Positions 8,540 through 17,529 of a stretch of 63,402 nt of DNA are shown here, piece by piece. Where the stretch lies: positions 1 through 63,402 of the forward strand of contig NZ_OMWA01000008.1 in the NCBI RefSeq assembly GCF_900314615.1, written 5' to 3'. The position numbers were made by a program, and so were the translations under genes. The notes under the pieces are model-generated. The model had not been told where the DNA came from. It made no database searches and saw only the letters and a list, made by a program, of their open reading frames with translations. The stretch is from an uncultured Methanobrevibacter sp. GTDB taxonomy: Archaea > Methanobacteriota > Methanobacteria > Methanobacteriales > Methanobacteriaceae. How positions within the stretch are numbered: the first letter of the stretch is position 1; the number at the start of each line of letters is the position of its first letter.

Positions 8540-10969
8540 TCAGTAGTTACCTAATGTATTTTTAGGACTGTATTTAAGCAGTTCTTTTTCATTGATATTT
8601 CCTTTGATTGCCTGTTTATAGATATCAATCATTTTATAGTATTCATCATCTCTCCATCGGCCGTCTATTGAGAAATTGCAAAAACCAATCTTTTTTAGAT
8701 GATTGATTTCATTTATTAATGAAAGGTCGCTGTCATCAAATATTTCCAGTTCTTCCTGTGAAATGCTTTTATGAATCGGATATCGGTTATTCTTTCTATC
8801 AGTTAAATAAAACTTGTTCCTGTTTTTAATTTGTTTAAATTCCTTTTTGGACAAAATTGAGTATCTGCTTTTCATCAGTTCAACAGATCCCTGAACAAGC
8901 ATTTCAATTTTTTGAGGATTTCCGGCATTATTCATAATGTTTTCATAGTCTTTTTTAGTTAATTCCGGAGATAACGTAATTATTCTGTAGTTTTCTAAAC
9001 TTTCCAAAGATCGTGTATTTGTAATGTTCATTGAATAAGGTCCATATTCTCCGTTAAAGTTACCTGTCATAATTGGCAGTGAATAATGCATCTTGTTAAG
9101 TATTCCTCTTACTTTGTTCAATGTTTTAATTAATTTGTCATGTGTAATGTCCGGCCATTTCCAGATTATCTCGTAGTCTTTACCGTAGGAAATCTCCAAG
9201 GCCTCTTTTATGAAATTCACCATGTAATTGATATTTGGTGTATTTGGACCTGTTATGTCCACGTCATCGTGTTCGGGAGGAATTTCAAGATAAATCCGTC
9301 TGACATTATCAATCTTTTTTAAGTGATTCAGGTTGTTTGTGTAAAATGAAAAGATAATCGGATTTTCATCATGATCTATTTTTTCATTTGTCAATGTAAT
9401 TTTTTTGTATTCATGTTTGTAGGAATTTTCAGCTTCTCTTTTTAACTCTTCAAAGAGATTTCTTCTAAGTTCATTTAGTTTGCTGATTGGAATGAATAAC
9501 GTTCCGTCATAGTTGATGTTGATTTGTGTTATATCATATGGGTAGCTGTCAGTTTTAGCAAGCTGTTTTTTAACGGTTTGTGATGTAACGCTCTTTTTTA
9601 TAGGTTTTTCAAAAGGAGTATCTCCTCTTATCTCACATTCAATCTGTCTGCGGTTTGCAAGTGTCAGCTTTCCTTTTAAATGCGGAAACTTATTTTTCAG
9701 TGAAAATGTTAATGTAAGCTTTGATTTGATAAAGCTTTTTCCTTTAGTTTCAATTTCCTTGACTTTCTTGCTTAAATTGTTTCTTTTGGTGAGATACACA
9801 TTGGAATCAGTCAAATCAAAAGTGCTTTTCTTGTTCTGCCAAACTTTTTTAACAATCATCACTTTGTCCTTGCGGGCAAAATCTTTAATCTGTTTATTTT
9901 TACCTTTTTTATAATGATTTGATGTTGTAATGATTGGATTTTGAGATATTTCCAGTCCGTAATCATTATTTTTCTTAACAATAAGCAATCCGTCACCTTT
10001 TTCAGGCATGGTTTTGATAGCATCATCAATTCTCACCGCAATCTGATTTTTGCTTGAGTCTATGACTTTACCTATCTTCAAACCGATATGTCCTGCTCTG
10101 ATGCTTCTTTTGGATTTGTGGCTGAACTGTCCTTCAACAAATCCTCTGTTGAATACCAGGCTCAGCTCTTCGTCATTGCTGTTTTTCATACTTTTTAGCT
10201 TGTTCAATGCTTTTCTGTAATTGCTTACTGCAATTGCCAGGTATTCCTTGCTGCGCATTCTGCCCTCAATCTTTATGCAGGATATGTTCAAATCAGCAAT
10301 TTCCTTTAGCTGATTGAACAGGCTTAAATCACAGGGTGAGAGATAATAATCATCTCTTTTAATTCCGCTTATTTTATATTTCTGGCGACATGGCTGGGCA
10401 CAGGTTCCTCTGTTTCCGCTGCGTCCGCCTTTAAAACTGCTCATGAGACATTGTCCTGAATATGAATAGCAAAGCGCACCATGCGCAAATATTTCAAGTT
10501 CCATATTTGTTTTAAGTTGTGAAATCTCTTCTTTTCTCATTTCACGTGGAAGAACAACTCTTCTAATTCCTTTACTTTCAAGATAATCCAGTTTCAGCTG
10601 ATTTTCACAGGTCATCTGGGTTGATGCATGAATTTTCAGATTTGGAAGATGCTTGTTTATCAGTTCGATTAGTCCCAAATCCTGAACCAAAACGGCATCG
10701 ACTCCGATTGCATATAGCTTTGAGAGATAGTTTATAACCTCTTCCAGTTCATCTTCTTTAATTAGTGTGTTGACGGTAACGTAAACCTTAACATTGTGCA
10801 GATGTGCTATGTTTACTGCATCGTTAATTTCATCTAATGTAAAGTTCTTGGCAAACTTGCGGGCTCCGTAATCCTTTCCGGATAAATATATGGAACTGGC
10901 CCCTGCATTTATTGCCACTTTCAAATGTTCCATTGAACCGACCGGCGATAGCAATTCAGGAATTCTCAT
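8540..10969 (-). CDS. U32-family protein, second of a tandem pair
   Basis: The 809-residue protein has an N-terminal peptidase-U32 TIM-barrel. It shows the family signature around residues 160-195: HGALCYSYSGQC, then GGRSGNRGTCAQPC, with cysteines 167, 174, 190 and 194. A DUF3656-like C-terminal region follows. Despite the peptidase label, bacterial relatives such as RlhA and TrhP are needed for hydroxylation of rRNA or tRNA pyrimidines, and a similar RNA-modification role is the better guess. Its ATG overlaps the stop of the upstream paralogue by one base (TAATG), so translation is likely coupled. Confidence 0.85.
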   Translation of the reverse strand: MRIPELLSPVGSMEHLKVAINAGASSIYLSGKDYGARKFAKNFTLDEINDAVNIAHLHNVKVYVTVNTLIKEDELEEVINYLSKLYAIGVDAVLVQDLGLIELINKHLPNLKIHASTQMTCENQLKLDYLESKGIRRVVLPREMRKEEISQLKTNMELEIFAHGALCYSYSGQCLMSSFKGGRSGNRGTCAQPCRQKYKISGIKRDDYYLSPCDLSLFNQLKEIADLNISCIKIEGRMRSKEYLAIAVSNYRKALNKLKSMKNSNDEELSLVFNRGFVEGQFSHKSKRSIRAGHIGLKIGKVIDSSKNQIAVRIDDAIKTMPEKGDGLLIVKKNNDYGLEISQNPIITTSNHYKKGKNKQIKDFARKDKVMIVKKVWQNKKSTFDLTDSNVYLTKRNNLSKKVKEIETKGKSFIKSKLTLTFSLKNKFPHLKGKLTLANRRQIECEIRGDTPFEKPIKKSVTSQTVKKQLAKTDSYPYDITQININYDGTLFIPISKLNELRRNLFEELKREAENSYKHEYKKITLTNEKIDHDENPIIFSFYTNNLNHLKKIDNVRRIYLEIPPEHDDVDITGPNTPNINYMVNFIKEALEISYGKDYEIIWKWPDITHDKLIKTLNKVRGILNKMHYSLPIMTGNFNGEYGPYSMNITNTRSLESLENYRIITLSPELTKKDYENIMNNAGNPQKIEMLVQGSVELMKSRYSILSKKEFKQIKNRNKFYLTDRKNNRYPIHKSISQEELEIFDDSDLSLINEINHLKKIGFCNFSIDGRWRDDEYYKMIDIYKQAIKGNINEKELLKYSPKNTLGNY

Positions 10970-13470
10970 TATTTGTCCTCGTGTAATCTGCCTTCAATGT
11001 AATTTCCCTTGTTGATGTAAGACTGTGAGAAATCCATTATCTGATATTTGTATTTTGTAAGTTCCTCTTGGTCTTTATTTTTAAGGCTTTCATTATAAAT
11101 TGATAAAATCTGGGAAGTGTATTTTTCATTGGAGTATCTGCAATCCACAATCAGTGAGTCAAGACCCATCTTCTTGATTTCATTCATTTCTTCAATCAGG
11201 CACAGGCAGTCTTTGTTGATGATGTGGCTCTGTCTGTTATAGTCAAAGAATACTTTATATTTGAATTTCTTTCTTTTTTTATCTTCCAGGGTTGCATAAT
11301 CTGCATCATTTGATATGATGAAGTCTTTACCGTCATTTAAATTGGTAAAGTCGTCTTTGCTTACAATAACTTCAAGGTTACCGTTGACAATCATCTCAAG
11401 GTCTATGTTTCTGTCATGATTTCTAAGGGATAATTCCCTGATTTCTTCTCCTGAAAGTTCAGATGATAAAATCAGTGATTTGAATCCTGAAGCATTTAAA
11501 TTATGAACGCAAAAGCTGTTCCAGACATTCAGATTGTGATTTCCGTAGATGTTGCAGTCAAATATCTTGTTCATTCCAGGGAAATCTCCCATAACTGAAA
11601 TGATTATTCCTTCATCTTCAAGCTCCTTGACGATTTGGTTGCATCTGACTGCATCCTCTTCGCTTATAAATGATGATAAAACCCAAACAAATTCTGTTGG
11701 AGCAGCCATTAAGCTTCCCTGCTTTAATGTTTCTTTAATGTTGTCAAAGTAATCTTTCGGATTGTTGTAATGGCAGTTCCCGTCAAAATATATTCGTTTT
11801 AAATCGAAACCTGAAGCCGCTTTAATCTGTGAGATATCATCGATAAATATTGACAGTTTCGGAGTCTTGTTTTTGAGTTTGCCTTTGTTTGCATCATAGT
11901 CTTCAAAGAATTTTGTTAAGTCCTTACGCACGGCTTTAACGGATTTCTTTGTAGGGGTGTAATGTTTCATCAGTAAATCTGTTGCTGTGTCTAGAATTTC
12001 ACGCCTGATCTGGTTGATTTCACTGATTGGTATGAAAATATCTTTCGGCATATTGTTGAATCTGATTTTATTGATGTAGAACGGTGTTCCTCCTGTCTTT
12101 TTAAGCTGTTTTTCAATGGTTTCTTCACTGACAGGCTTATTTTTAGCCTTTTCAAATTTATCCAATGTTTTATGTCTGAAATTAATAAGTTCATCGTCCA
12201 GGTAATATTCAACTTTGGTAAATAAATTTAAATTTTCATCCCAAGTCAATGATAAATTGATTCCAACATTGTTTTTTATGGTCTCTTTTTCGAACTGCTT
12301 TAAATATTCGTGTGTTGATTTGGAATAGCTGATGAATACTTCAGTTCCGACCTTGACAAGTCTTGTTGTGTCTATAATAATCTCGTTTTCATCCTGCTTT
12401 ATGATGTTTTCAAGATATATTCCCTTAATCTTGCCGTTGTATTTGAATGCAATTCCGTCTCCCGGTTCCAAAATGACTGGAATTTCATGGTTTTTAACTT
12501 CAATTGTAATTTTTGTACCGTCAATATCAGTTATATCTCCAATGTATAGTCCTTCATGGCCTGAATGGCCCCTTCCCATTACTTCTCCAGGAGTATCTCC
12601 CATCATATATCCGTTTGTAAACTGTCTGTTGAACACAAGGTGCAGGTCTTTTTTGTAATCTCCTTCATTTCCATCGATAAGGTTTCTGTAGCTGTTTACG
12701 ATTGTTCCGATATAATCTCCGGATTTCATTCTTCCTTCAAGTTTCAGGGATTTGACTCCTGCATCAGATATGGCTTTGAGATTATTGTAGGTTGCAAGGT
12801 CGTGTGTTGAGAGAAGATATCCGTTTCCTATGTTGTATCCTCTGTATTTCAAGCGGTATTCCCTTCTGCATGGCTGAGCACATGCTCCCCTGTTTCCGCT
12901 TCTCCCGCTGTTGTATGAAGACATGTAACATTTTCCGCTGACACAATAGCACAGTGCTCCATGGCCGAATGTTTCAATGTCCATGTTGATACCATCTTTT
13001 TCAAGCTGTTCTGTTGTCTGTTGGATCTCTTCAATTGTGACTTCTCTTGGCAGTACAACCCTTTTTATGTTATTTTCAGCAGCCCATTTTATTGATGAAT
13101 AATTATTCAGGCCCATCTGTGTTGATGCATGAACTTCCAAATCCGGAATGAATGTTTTTAAAAGCCATATCAGTCCGAAATCTTGGACAATAACTGCATC
13201 CACTCCAATCTGGTATAATTTGAACAAGTATTTTAAAACATCAACAATCTCAAAATTGTTAATCAGTGTATTGACGGTAACATGAACTTTAACGCCATTT
13301 AAATGGGCATAATTAACTGCTTTTTCTATTTCTTCCATTGTAAAATTCTTGGCATATGCTCTGGCACCATAATTTTGCCCGGCGATATAAACTGCATCTG
13401 CACCTGCATTGACTGCGATAACTAACACTTCATAAGAACCTGCCGGAGCCAATAATTCCTCTAAAACCAT
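10969..13470 (-). CDS. U32-family protein, first of a tandem pair
   Basis: This 833-residue paralogue of the next gene has the same layout: a U32 barrel beginning EELLAPAGSYE, a conserved QMG/STQ segment near 117-120, the cysteine cluster at residues 174, 181, 197 and 201 inside HGALCYCVSGKC and NRGACAQPC, and a long C-terminal extension. The four cysteines are candidates for an Fe-S or zinc site. The pair probably arose by duplication and may act as a heterodimer or on different RNA sites (inference). AAGGTG lies about ten bases before the ATG. It is divergent from tmk. Confidence 0.85.
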   Translation of the reverse strand: MVLEELLAPAGSYEVLVIAVNAGADAVYIAGQNYGARAYAKNFTMEEIEKAVNYAHLNGVKVHVTVNTLINNFEIVDVLKYLFKLYQIGVDAVIVQDFGLIWLLKTFIPDLEVHASTQMGLNNYSSIKWAAENNIKRVVLPREVTIEEIQQTTEQLEKDGINMDIETFGHGALCYCVSGKCYMSSYNSGRSGNRGACAQPCRREYRLKYRGYNIGNGYLLSTHDLATYNNLKAISDAGVKSLKLEGRMKSGDYIGTIVNSYRNLIDGNEGDYKKDLHLVFNRQFTNGYMMGDTPGEVMGRGHSGHEGLYIGDITDIDGTKITIEVKNHEIPVILEPGDGIAFKYNGKIKGIYLENIIKQDENEIIIDTTRLVKVGTEVFISYSKSTHEYLKQFEKETIKNNVGINLSLTWDENLNLFTKVEYYLDDELINFRHKTLDKFEKAKNKPVSEETIEKQLKKTGGTPFYINKIRFNNMPKDIFIPISEINQIRREILDTATDLLMKHYTPTKKSVKAVRKDLTKFFEDYDANKGKLKNKTPKLSIFIDDISQIKAASGFDLKRIYFDGNCHYNNPKDYFDNIKETLKQGSLMAAPTEFVWVLSSFISEEDAVRCNQIVKELEDEGIIISVMGDFPGMNKIFDCNIYGNHNLNVWNSFCVHNLNASGFKSLILSSELSGEEIRELSLRNHDRNIDLEMIVNGNLEVIVSKDDFTNLNDGKDFIISNDADYATLEDKKRKKFKYKVFFDYNRQSHIINKDCLCLIEEMNEIKKMGLDSLIVDCRYSNEKYTSQILSIYNESLKNKDQEELTKYKYQIMDFSQSYINKGNYIEGRLHEDK

Positions 13471-13517
13471 TTTATTTAAACACCTTTTCGATTATTCATT
13501 TATATTTTTGTAATTAA

Positions 13518-13526
13518 TTATATATT
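13518..13526 (+). promoter_or_regulatory. TATA box of tmk, probably leaderless
   Basis: TTATATATT is centred 27 nt before the tmk ATG at 13549. In archaea transcription starts about 25 nt after the TATA centre, so the mRNA should begin at or within a couple of bases of the start codon. No Shine-Dalgarno lies before the ATG (TCTATTTT), which agrees. Confidence 0.55.
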
Positions 13527-13548
13527 AAATTAAAACATAATCTATTTT

Positions 13549-14127
13549 ATGTACATAGTATTTGAAGGAATAGACGGCGTCGGCAAATCAACCCAAATCC
13601 AGATGCTGGCCGAATGGCTTGAATCTAACGGTTTTAGAGTCGAGACATTGGTGGAACCTACTGATTCAGAAGTTGGAAAACTTATTAGAAATCTTCTTCA
13701 GCATCCTGATGCTCAAAGCGATAAGTTTCAAAAAATTTTGGCTCTGCTTTTTGCAGCTGACAGGATGATGATAATGGATAAGCTAGAAGATGAGTCTAAA
13801 ATAATTATTTCAGACAGGTCATTTATTTCATCACTGGCTTATCAGGAACCTGCTGAATGGGTTGAAACCTTAAACAGGTATGCGAAAAAGCCTGATTTGC
13901 TGATTTTATTGGATTTGGATGCTAAAAAGTCTGTTGCAAGAACATCTGGTGAAGATACATTTGAAAATGTGAATTATTTGACTGATGTTAGGCAAAATTA
14001 TCTCAAACTGGCTGAAAATTACACTCATGAAATAATAGATGCTGATAAGGGAATAAATAAGGTATCTTCGGATATCAAAAAGGCAGTAGCGCCGTATCTG
14101 GGAATTTGTCCGGATTGCATTAGGTGA
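13549..14127 (+). CDS. tmk: Thymidylate kinase
   Basis: The 192-residue protein phosphorylates dTMP to dTDP for DNA synthesis. The P-loop GIDGVGKST is at residues 7-15, the DR(S/Y) motif appears as SDRSFISSLAYQ near 85-96, and the length is usual for archaeal dTMP kinases. The C-terminus ends in a CPDC pair (residues 188-191), a small addition that could bind metal. Its TGA at 14125-14127 lies just before the flavodoxin gene, so the two are probably cotranscribed. Confidence 0.92.
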   Translation: MYIVFEGIDGVGKSTQIQMLAEWLESNGFRVETLVEPTDSEVGKLIRNLLQHPDAQSDKFQKILALLFAADRMMIMDKLEDESKIIISDRSFISSLAYQEPAEWVETLNRYAKKPDLLILLDLDAKKSVARTSGEDTFENVNYLTDVRQNYLKLAENYTHEIIDADKGINKVSSDIKKAVAPYLGICPDCIR

Positions 14128-14132
14128 TATTT

Positions 14133-14591
14133 ATGAAAACTTTAGTTGCGTATTATTCAAGAACAAACATTACAAAAAAACTTGCATTGGAGATTGCAGA
14201 AGCGGTCAATGCAGATACAGAAGAAATCATTTCAAAGGTAAATTATGATGGAAAATTAGGTTATGTCCGTGCAGGCAAAGACGGCATGTCTGCAAAAATA
14301 ATTGATTTAGAGACATTAAAGTATGATCCTGCCGATTATGATTTGATATATCTTGGAGTTCCTGTTTGGGCAGGCAAAGCTGCAAATCCGCTTATTTCTT
14401 ATATCAAACAGAACGAAGGTAAATTTAGTAATGTCAAATTCTTTGCAACTGCGGGTAAAAGCGGTTTTGAAGGAGCATTTAAACAAATGGAGGAGTTTGT
14501 CGGAAGATCTCCATTGAAAACACTGGCTTTAACTACAAAAGAAGTAAAATCCGGTGAGTATAAAAATAAGTTAAATTCCTTTTTGGAATAG
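14133..14591 (+). CDS. Flavodoxin family protein
   Basis: The 152-residue flavodoxin-like protein begins KTLVAYYSRTNITKK, where SRTNIT forms the FMN phosphate loop of the flavodoxin/FldA-like family (usual form T/SxTGNT). GVPVWAGKAANP near residue 85 and the FFATAGKSG stretch near 107 are the other flavin-contacting loops. It probably carries electrons or reduces a quinone-like or disulfide partner; the partner is unknown. ATG 14133 is chosen because GGTGAT (14123-14128) is correctly spaced; an in-frame GTG at 14124 is less likely. It follows tmk with five bases between. Confidence 0.8.
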   Translation: MKTLVAYYSRTNITKKLALEIAEAVNADTEEIISKVNYDGKLGYVRAGKDGMSAKIIDLETLKYDPADYDLIYLGVPVWAGKAANPLISYIKQNEGKFSNVKFFATAGKSGFEGAFKQMEEFVGRSPLKTLALTTKEVKSGEYKNKLNSFLE

Positions 14592-14624
14592 TTTTCTCTT
14601 TTTTAATTTCTATTTTTTTTTTAT

Positions 14625-14653
14625 TTGCACCGGATGTGCTTGATCCGGTGCAA
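14625..14653 (+). terminator. Strong hairpin after the flavodoxin gene
   Basis: An 11-bp perfect stem (TTGCACCGGAT pairing with ATCCGGTGCAA) with a 7-nt loop GTGCTTG. It is far more GC-rich than the surrounding DNA. Long T-runs (14592-14625) come before rather than after it, so transcripts of tmk-flavodoxin may end in the T-runs, with the hairpin as 3'-end protection. On the minus strand it lies 105 bp beyond the mtrH fragment. Confidence 0.45.
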
Positions 14654-14757
14654 TTTCGGTATTTTGGATTAATGTTTAGATTTGTTTATATCATTAAAGA
14701 ATTAATGATATCAGAACAAATTGATGTTGAGGTTTGAAAATGTCTAACAAATCGATA

Positions 14758-15000
14758 TTATAATAACTTGTTCATTGGGTGGTAATCTACAGGTTCAGTT
14801 CCTAAAGGTTTAGCAGCTTCAGAGATGAACATATCAGTTTGAGCTACTGCAGGAAATGCGATGTCTGCATTTTCTATAGGTCCAAATAAAACAAAGTCTC
14901 CTGCACACATTACCTGTACAATGTTCGCACCAATGTCACAAACGGTAAATGCAGTTTTATTACCTGCTTTTTTATATTCTCTTAACCAGTCCCATGCGGA
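14758..15000 (-). pseudogene. mtrH: 3' fragment of mtrH (methyl-H4MPT:CoM methyltransferase subunit H)
   Basis: Reading the minus strand from 15000 to the TAA at 14758-14760 gives 80 uninterrupted codons matching the C-terminus of MtrH: SAWDWLREY, then CDIGANIVQ, GPIENADIAFPAVAQTD and a terminal NKLL. MtrH transfers the methyl group of methyl-tetrahydromethanopterin in the energy-conserving Mtr complex. The normal protein is about 310 residues, so only the last quarter is present. Upstream of 15000 the sequence turns at once into AT-rich non-coding DNA with stops and no start codon. This is an orphan piece, since the working mtr operon must lie elsewhere. The intact frame suggests a recent duplication or rearrangement. 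Confidence 0.85.
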
Positions 15001-15264
15001 TTTAATTATTAAAATAACTATTTTAAATTATACTGAGCTGATTTTACTTATTTTTATTTGTATTTTTTTGTAATATGTTGTAAAAATTAGTTTACATAAA
15101 AATTAATTGATTTATTTTAATTTAAATTTTTCAAATTTTTTTTATTAAAAATAGGAATGTAGTAATTTTAAAAAATGTTCAAAAATAAATGTTTTTTAAA
15201 GAAAATTATGGTGATTTTTCTATGGTGTGGTGTTAATTAAAAAAGTAGAAAAGGAAACTTGAAA
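15001..15264. other. AT-rich non-coding stretch
   Basis: With the sequence from 14592 to 14757 this makes up the non-coding rest of a roughly 670-bp gap that contains the hairpin and the mtrH fragment. It is T-rich on the plus strand and holds no supportable gene or RNA. Confidence 0.5.
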
Positions 15265-15480
15265 TTATTCATTTCCTTCTAATTCTTCTAATCTTTCACG
15301 AATAGCATTTTCCAAGAATTCTCTTACTTTTACAAGCTCATCGTATTCTCCGATTAATTTAGGTCCAAATTCAGTTTGTTCTAATTTAATGTCGAATTTT
15401 TCATAAGCATGAGCAAGCATCTGTTCGCCGACACCGTTAGGTATGCCCATTTCGAATTCTTCTTTTTCTTCTACAGCCAT
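15265..15480 (-). CDS. Small acidic conserved hypothetical protein after tyrS
   Basis: A 71-residue acidic, largely helical protein that I do not assign to a family. Its ATG directly abuts the tyrS stop codon, and its ribosome-binding site (GGAGG) is formed by the last codons of tyrS, so translation is coupled. The C-terminal half is a predicted charged helix (residues 44-69). Position suggests a role with tyrosyl-tRNA synthetase or translation, but there is no direct evidence. Confidence 0.7.
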   Translation of the reverse strand: MAVEEKEEFEMGIPNGVGEQMLAHAYEKFDIKLEQTEFGPKLIGEYDELVKVREFLENAIRERLEELEGNE

Positions 15481-16443
15481 TTAATTTTCCTCCATGTATT
15501 CTCTTACAGGTGCAAAGAATTCAATTAAGAAATCTTTGATTCCGTTTTTCAAATCCATTGGATGTAAGTTACCTTCACTGAAGTCTTTAATTAACTCATC
15601 GTGTGTCAATTCGATGTCTCCACCGAATTTTTCAGGTCTTTTAATAAGTAATGTGTCTTGATTAGGGAATACGAAAGTTTCAGCTATTTCAATCATAGGG
15701 TTTCCTTCAACTTCTCCCTGAGGGCAGAAACTTTTCTTGATCTTTTTAGTAATTTCTTCAACGCTGTCGTCTACTGCAATGTAGTTTCCTTTACTGGATG
15801 ACATTTTAGCATCACCGTCAAGACCGTGTAATAATGGGGTATGAATACAGACAGGTACATTTTCACCGATTTTTTCCAGGTTTTCACGAGCCAGCATTTG
15901 GATTTTTCTCTGTTCCATTCCTCCAAGAGCAACGTCAACTTCTAATGCAGCCATATCTACAGTTTGCATAATCGGATAAATTACGCTTGCTACTTTAGGA
16001 TTGTCGTCTGCACGGCTTACCTGATCCATACTTCTTCTTGCTCTTTTTAAAGTAGTCATTGTAGCTAATTGATAAACTTTATCAGTATAATCTCCTTCAA
16101 GTTGGAATGATGAACCTAAAACATATTCTGTTGTTTCATCAAGACCTAAAGCCTGGAAACATTTCTTGTTGTATTCTGCGGTTTCAGCTATTTCTTCAAC
16201 GGTTCCTTTTCCATTTAAAAATGCATGATAATCTGCTAAAAGGATTTTGATTTTAAAACCTAACTTTTGTAATTGCTTTAATTTCTGTACAGTTACTGCA
16301 TGTCCCAAATGGATTTTTCCAGAAGGTTCATAACCTGTATAAGCTATAGGCTGGTCTTTTTTAAGAACTTCTTTTAATTCTTCTGTGTCTATAACTTCAA
16401 GGGTTCCTTTCTCGATTAACTGAATTTTTTCTTCAATATTCAT
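15481..16443 (-). CDS. tyrS: Tyrosyl-tRNA synthetase
   Basis: The 320-residue class I aminoacyl-tRNA synthetase charges tRNA-Tyr. The HIGH motif is HLGH at residues 45-48 and the KMSKS motif is KMSSS at 213-217. YTGYEPSG and the YxxxQxxD-type pocket (YPIMQTVDMA near 156-165) match archaeal TyrRS, and the length is typical of the short archaeal form that lacks the bacterial C-terminal RNA-binding domain. GTGAT lies five bases before the ATG. It is 13 bp after nmd3 in the same operon. Confidence 0.93.
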   Translation of the reverse strand: MNIEEKIQLIEKGTLEVIDTEELKEVLKKDQPIAYTGYEPSGKIHLGHAVTVQKLKQLQKLGFKIKILLADYHAFLNGKGTVEEIAETAEYNKKCFQALGLDETTEYVLGSSFQLEGDYTDKVYQLATMTTLKRARRSMDQVSRADDNPKVASVIYPIMQTVDMAALEVDVALGGMEQRKIQMLARENLEKIGENVPVCIHTPLLHGLDGDAKMSSSKGNYIAVDDSVEEITKKIKKSFCPQGEVEGNPMIEIAETFVFPNQDTLLIKRPEKFGGDIELTHDELIKDFSEGNLHPMDLKNGIKDFLIEFFAPVREYMEEN

Positions 16444-16456
16444 TTTATCACTTTAA

Positions 16457-17497
16457 CTATAATAAATAAACGTAATTGTCAATTCTGATGAGTTTAACTT
16501 CTTCTCCAACGTTATACTTTTCGTATTCATCTTTCATATCCAAATCAACTGCGGAATAGTCGATTGGATCTAATACTTGTATGAATTGTGGAGATTTTGA
16601 GATAACGGTTGTAGTTTCAACTTCATCCGCTTTTTTTACAAGTTCAATATCTTCCATATTTTTCATTGGAATATTCTGTTTTTTGCCTGTGGAAATTTCG
16701 CATCCGACGAAACTGTTTTTGCTGATGTTTGTAAGGTGGATGATTTTATCTTCATATCTTATGAAATCATTAATTTCAGCTTCAGGAATTCTGACTGAAA
16801 TCCAAACTCTGTAAAGTCCTTTTCCGGTTGATTTGTCTTCACTTATCAGTCTTGGAGATTCTTTTATTATGCCTCCAAATTCCTCTTTCAGTGCTTCGGC
16901 TACTTTTTTACCGGATTTGAAAGAACCTATGTAATAATCATAACCTTCTTTCAGTTTTGCAATCTGAGGACAATATGCCAATTTATCTGATGATGCCTGT
17001 TTGTTTAGAGTTCTTTCAACTATTTCATCAGCTTTTGCATATTCTTCACTTTTGATTTCTCTTTTATCTGCTCTAAACTGAACCACAGTTTCATAATATC
17101 CTGATTGGATTTTACTGCATGTCGGACAAACTGTTTTTTGAATTTTTACTTCAGTGTCATGTGTTTCTTCAATCTGAACTCCATGAACTTCTCCAACAAC
17201 TTCAACATAACAGCTGGCAATTGTGCCTTTGATATTGTCAATTTCAAGATTGATTATTTCGTTAGAAACTTCATCTGCAATTTTAATGTTTCTTTCAAGT
17301 GCTCTGTAGATAATTTCTTCTTCTGGAATGAATTCTTCGCTCCATTTGCCTTCTTCAAGTTTGCTGTTGCAGTGGCTGCATATCTGTACTTCAATACGTT
17401 TTGGAAGTTCAATCATTTGAAATTCCTTTAAAAAACAGTCTATGCAGATGTCGCCAACCATCTCTTTATCTGTACTTCCGCACTCTGGGCAAAACAT
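16457..17497 (-). CDS. NMD3-like ribosome-associated protein
   Basis: The 346-residue homologue of eukaryotic NMD3, the 60S subunit export adaptor, begins with the characteristic zinc site (CPEC near residue 3, CIDC near 18, then CSHC near 39 and CPTC near 120). In archaea it probably acts in large-subunit biogenesis or quality control. The start is set at 17497, where MFCPECG begins; extending to 17572 would add an unrelated hydrophobic stretch and overlap the aIF2-beta stop. It sits between aIF2-beta and tyrS. Confidence 0.85.
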   Translation of the reverse strand: MFCPECGSTDKEMVGDICIDCFLKEFQMIELPKRIEVQICSHCNSKLEEGKWSEEFIPEEEIIYRALERNIKIADEVSNEIINLEIDNIKGTIASCYVEVVGEVHGVQIEETHDTEVKIQKTVCPTCSKIQSGYYETVVQFRADKREIKSEEYAKADEIVERTLNKQASSDKLAYCPQIAKLKEGYDYYIGSFKSGKKVAEALKEEFGGIIKESPRLISEDKSTGKGLYRVWISVRIPEAEINDFIRYEDKIIHLTNISKNSFVGCEISTGKKQNIPMKNMEDIELVKKADEVETTTVISKSPQFIQVLDPIDYSAVDLDMKDEYEKYNVGEEVKLIRIDNYVYLL

Positions 17498-17529
17498 AAT
17501 ATCAATAAAAATAAATAAAAAAAGTAGAA

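Noticed and set aside
14861..15073. Plus-strand frame of 70 codons
   Set aside because: Most of it is the reverse of the mtrH fragment, which has clear homology on the minus strand.
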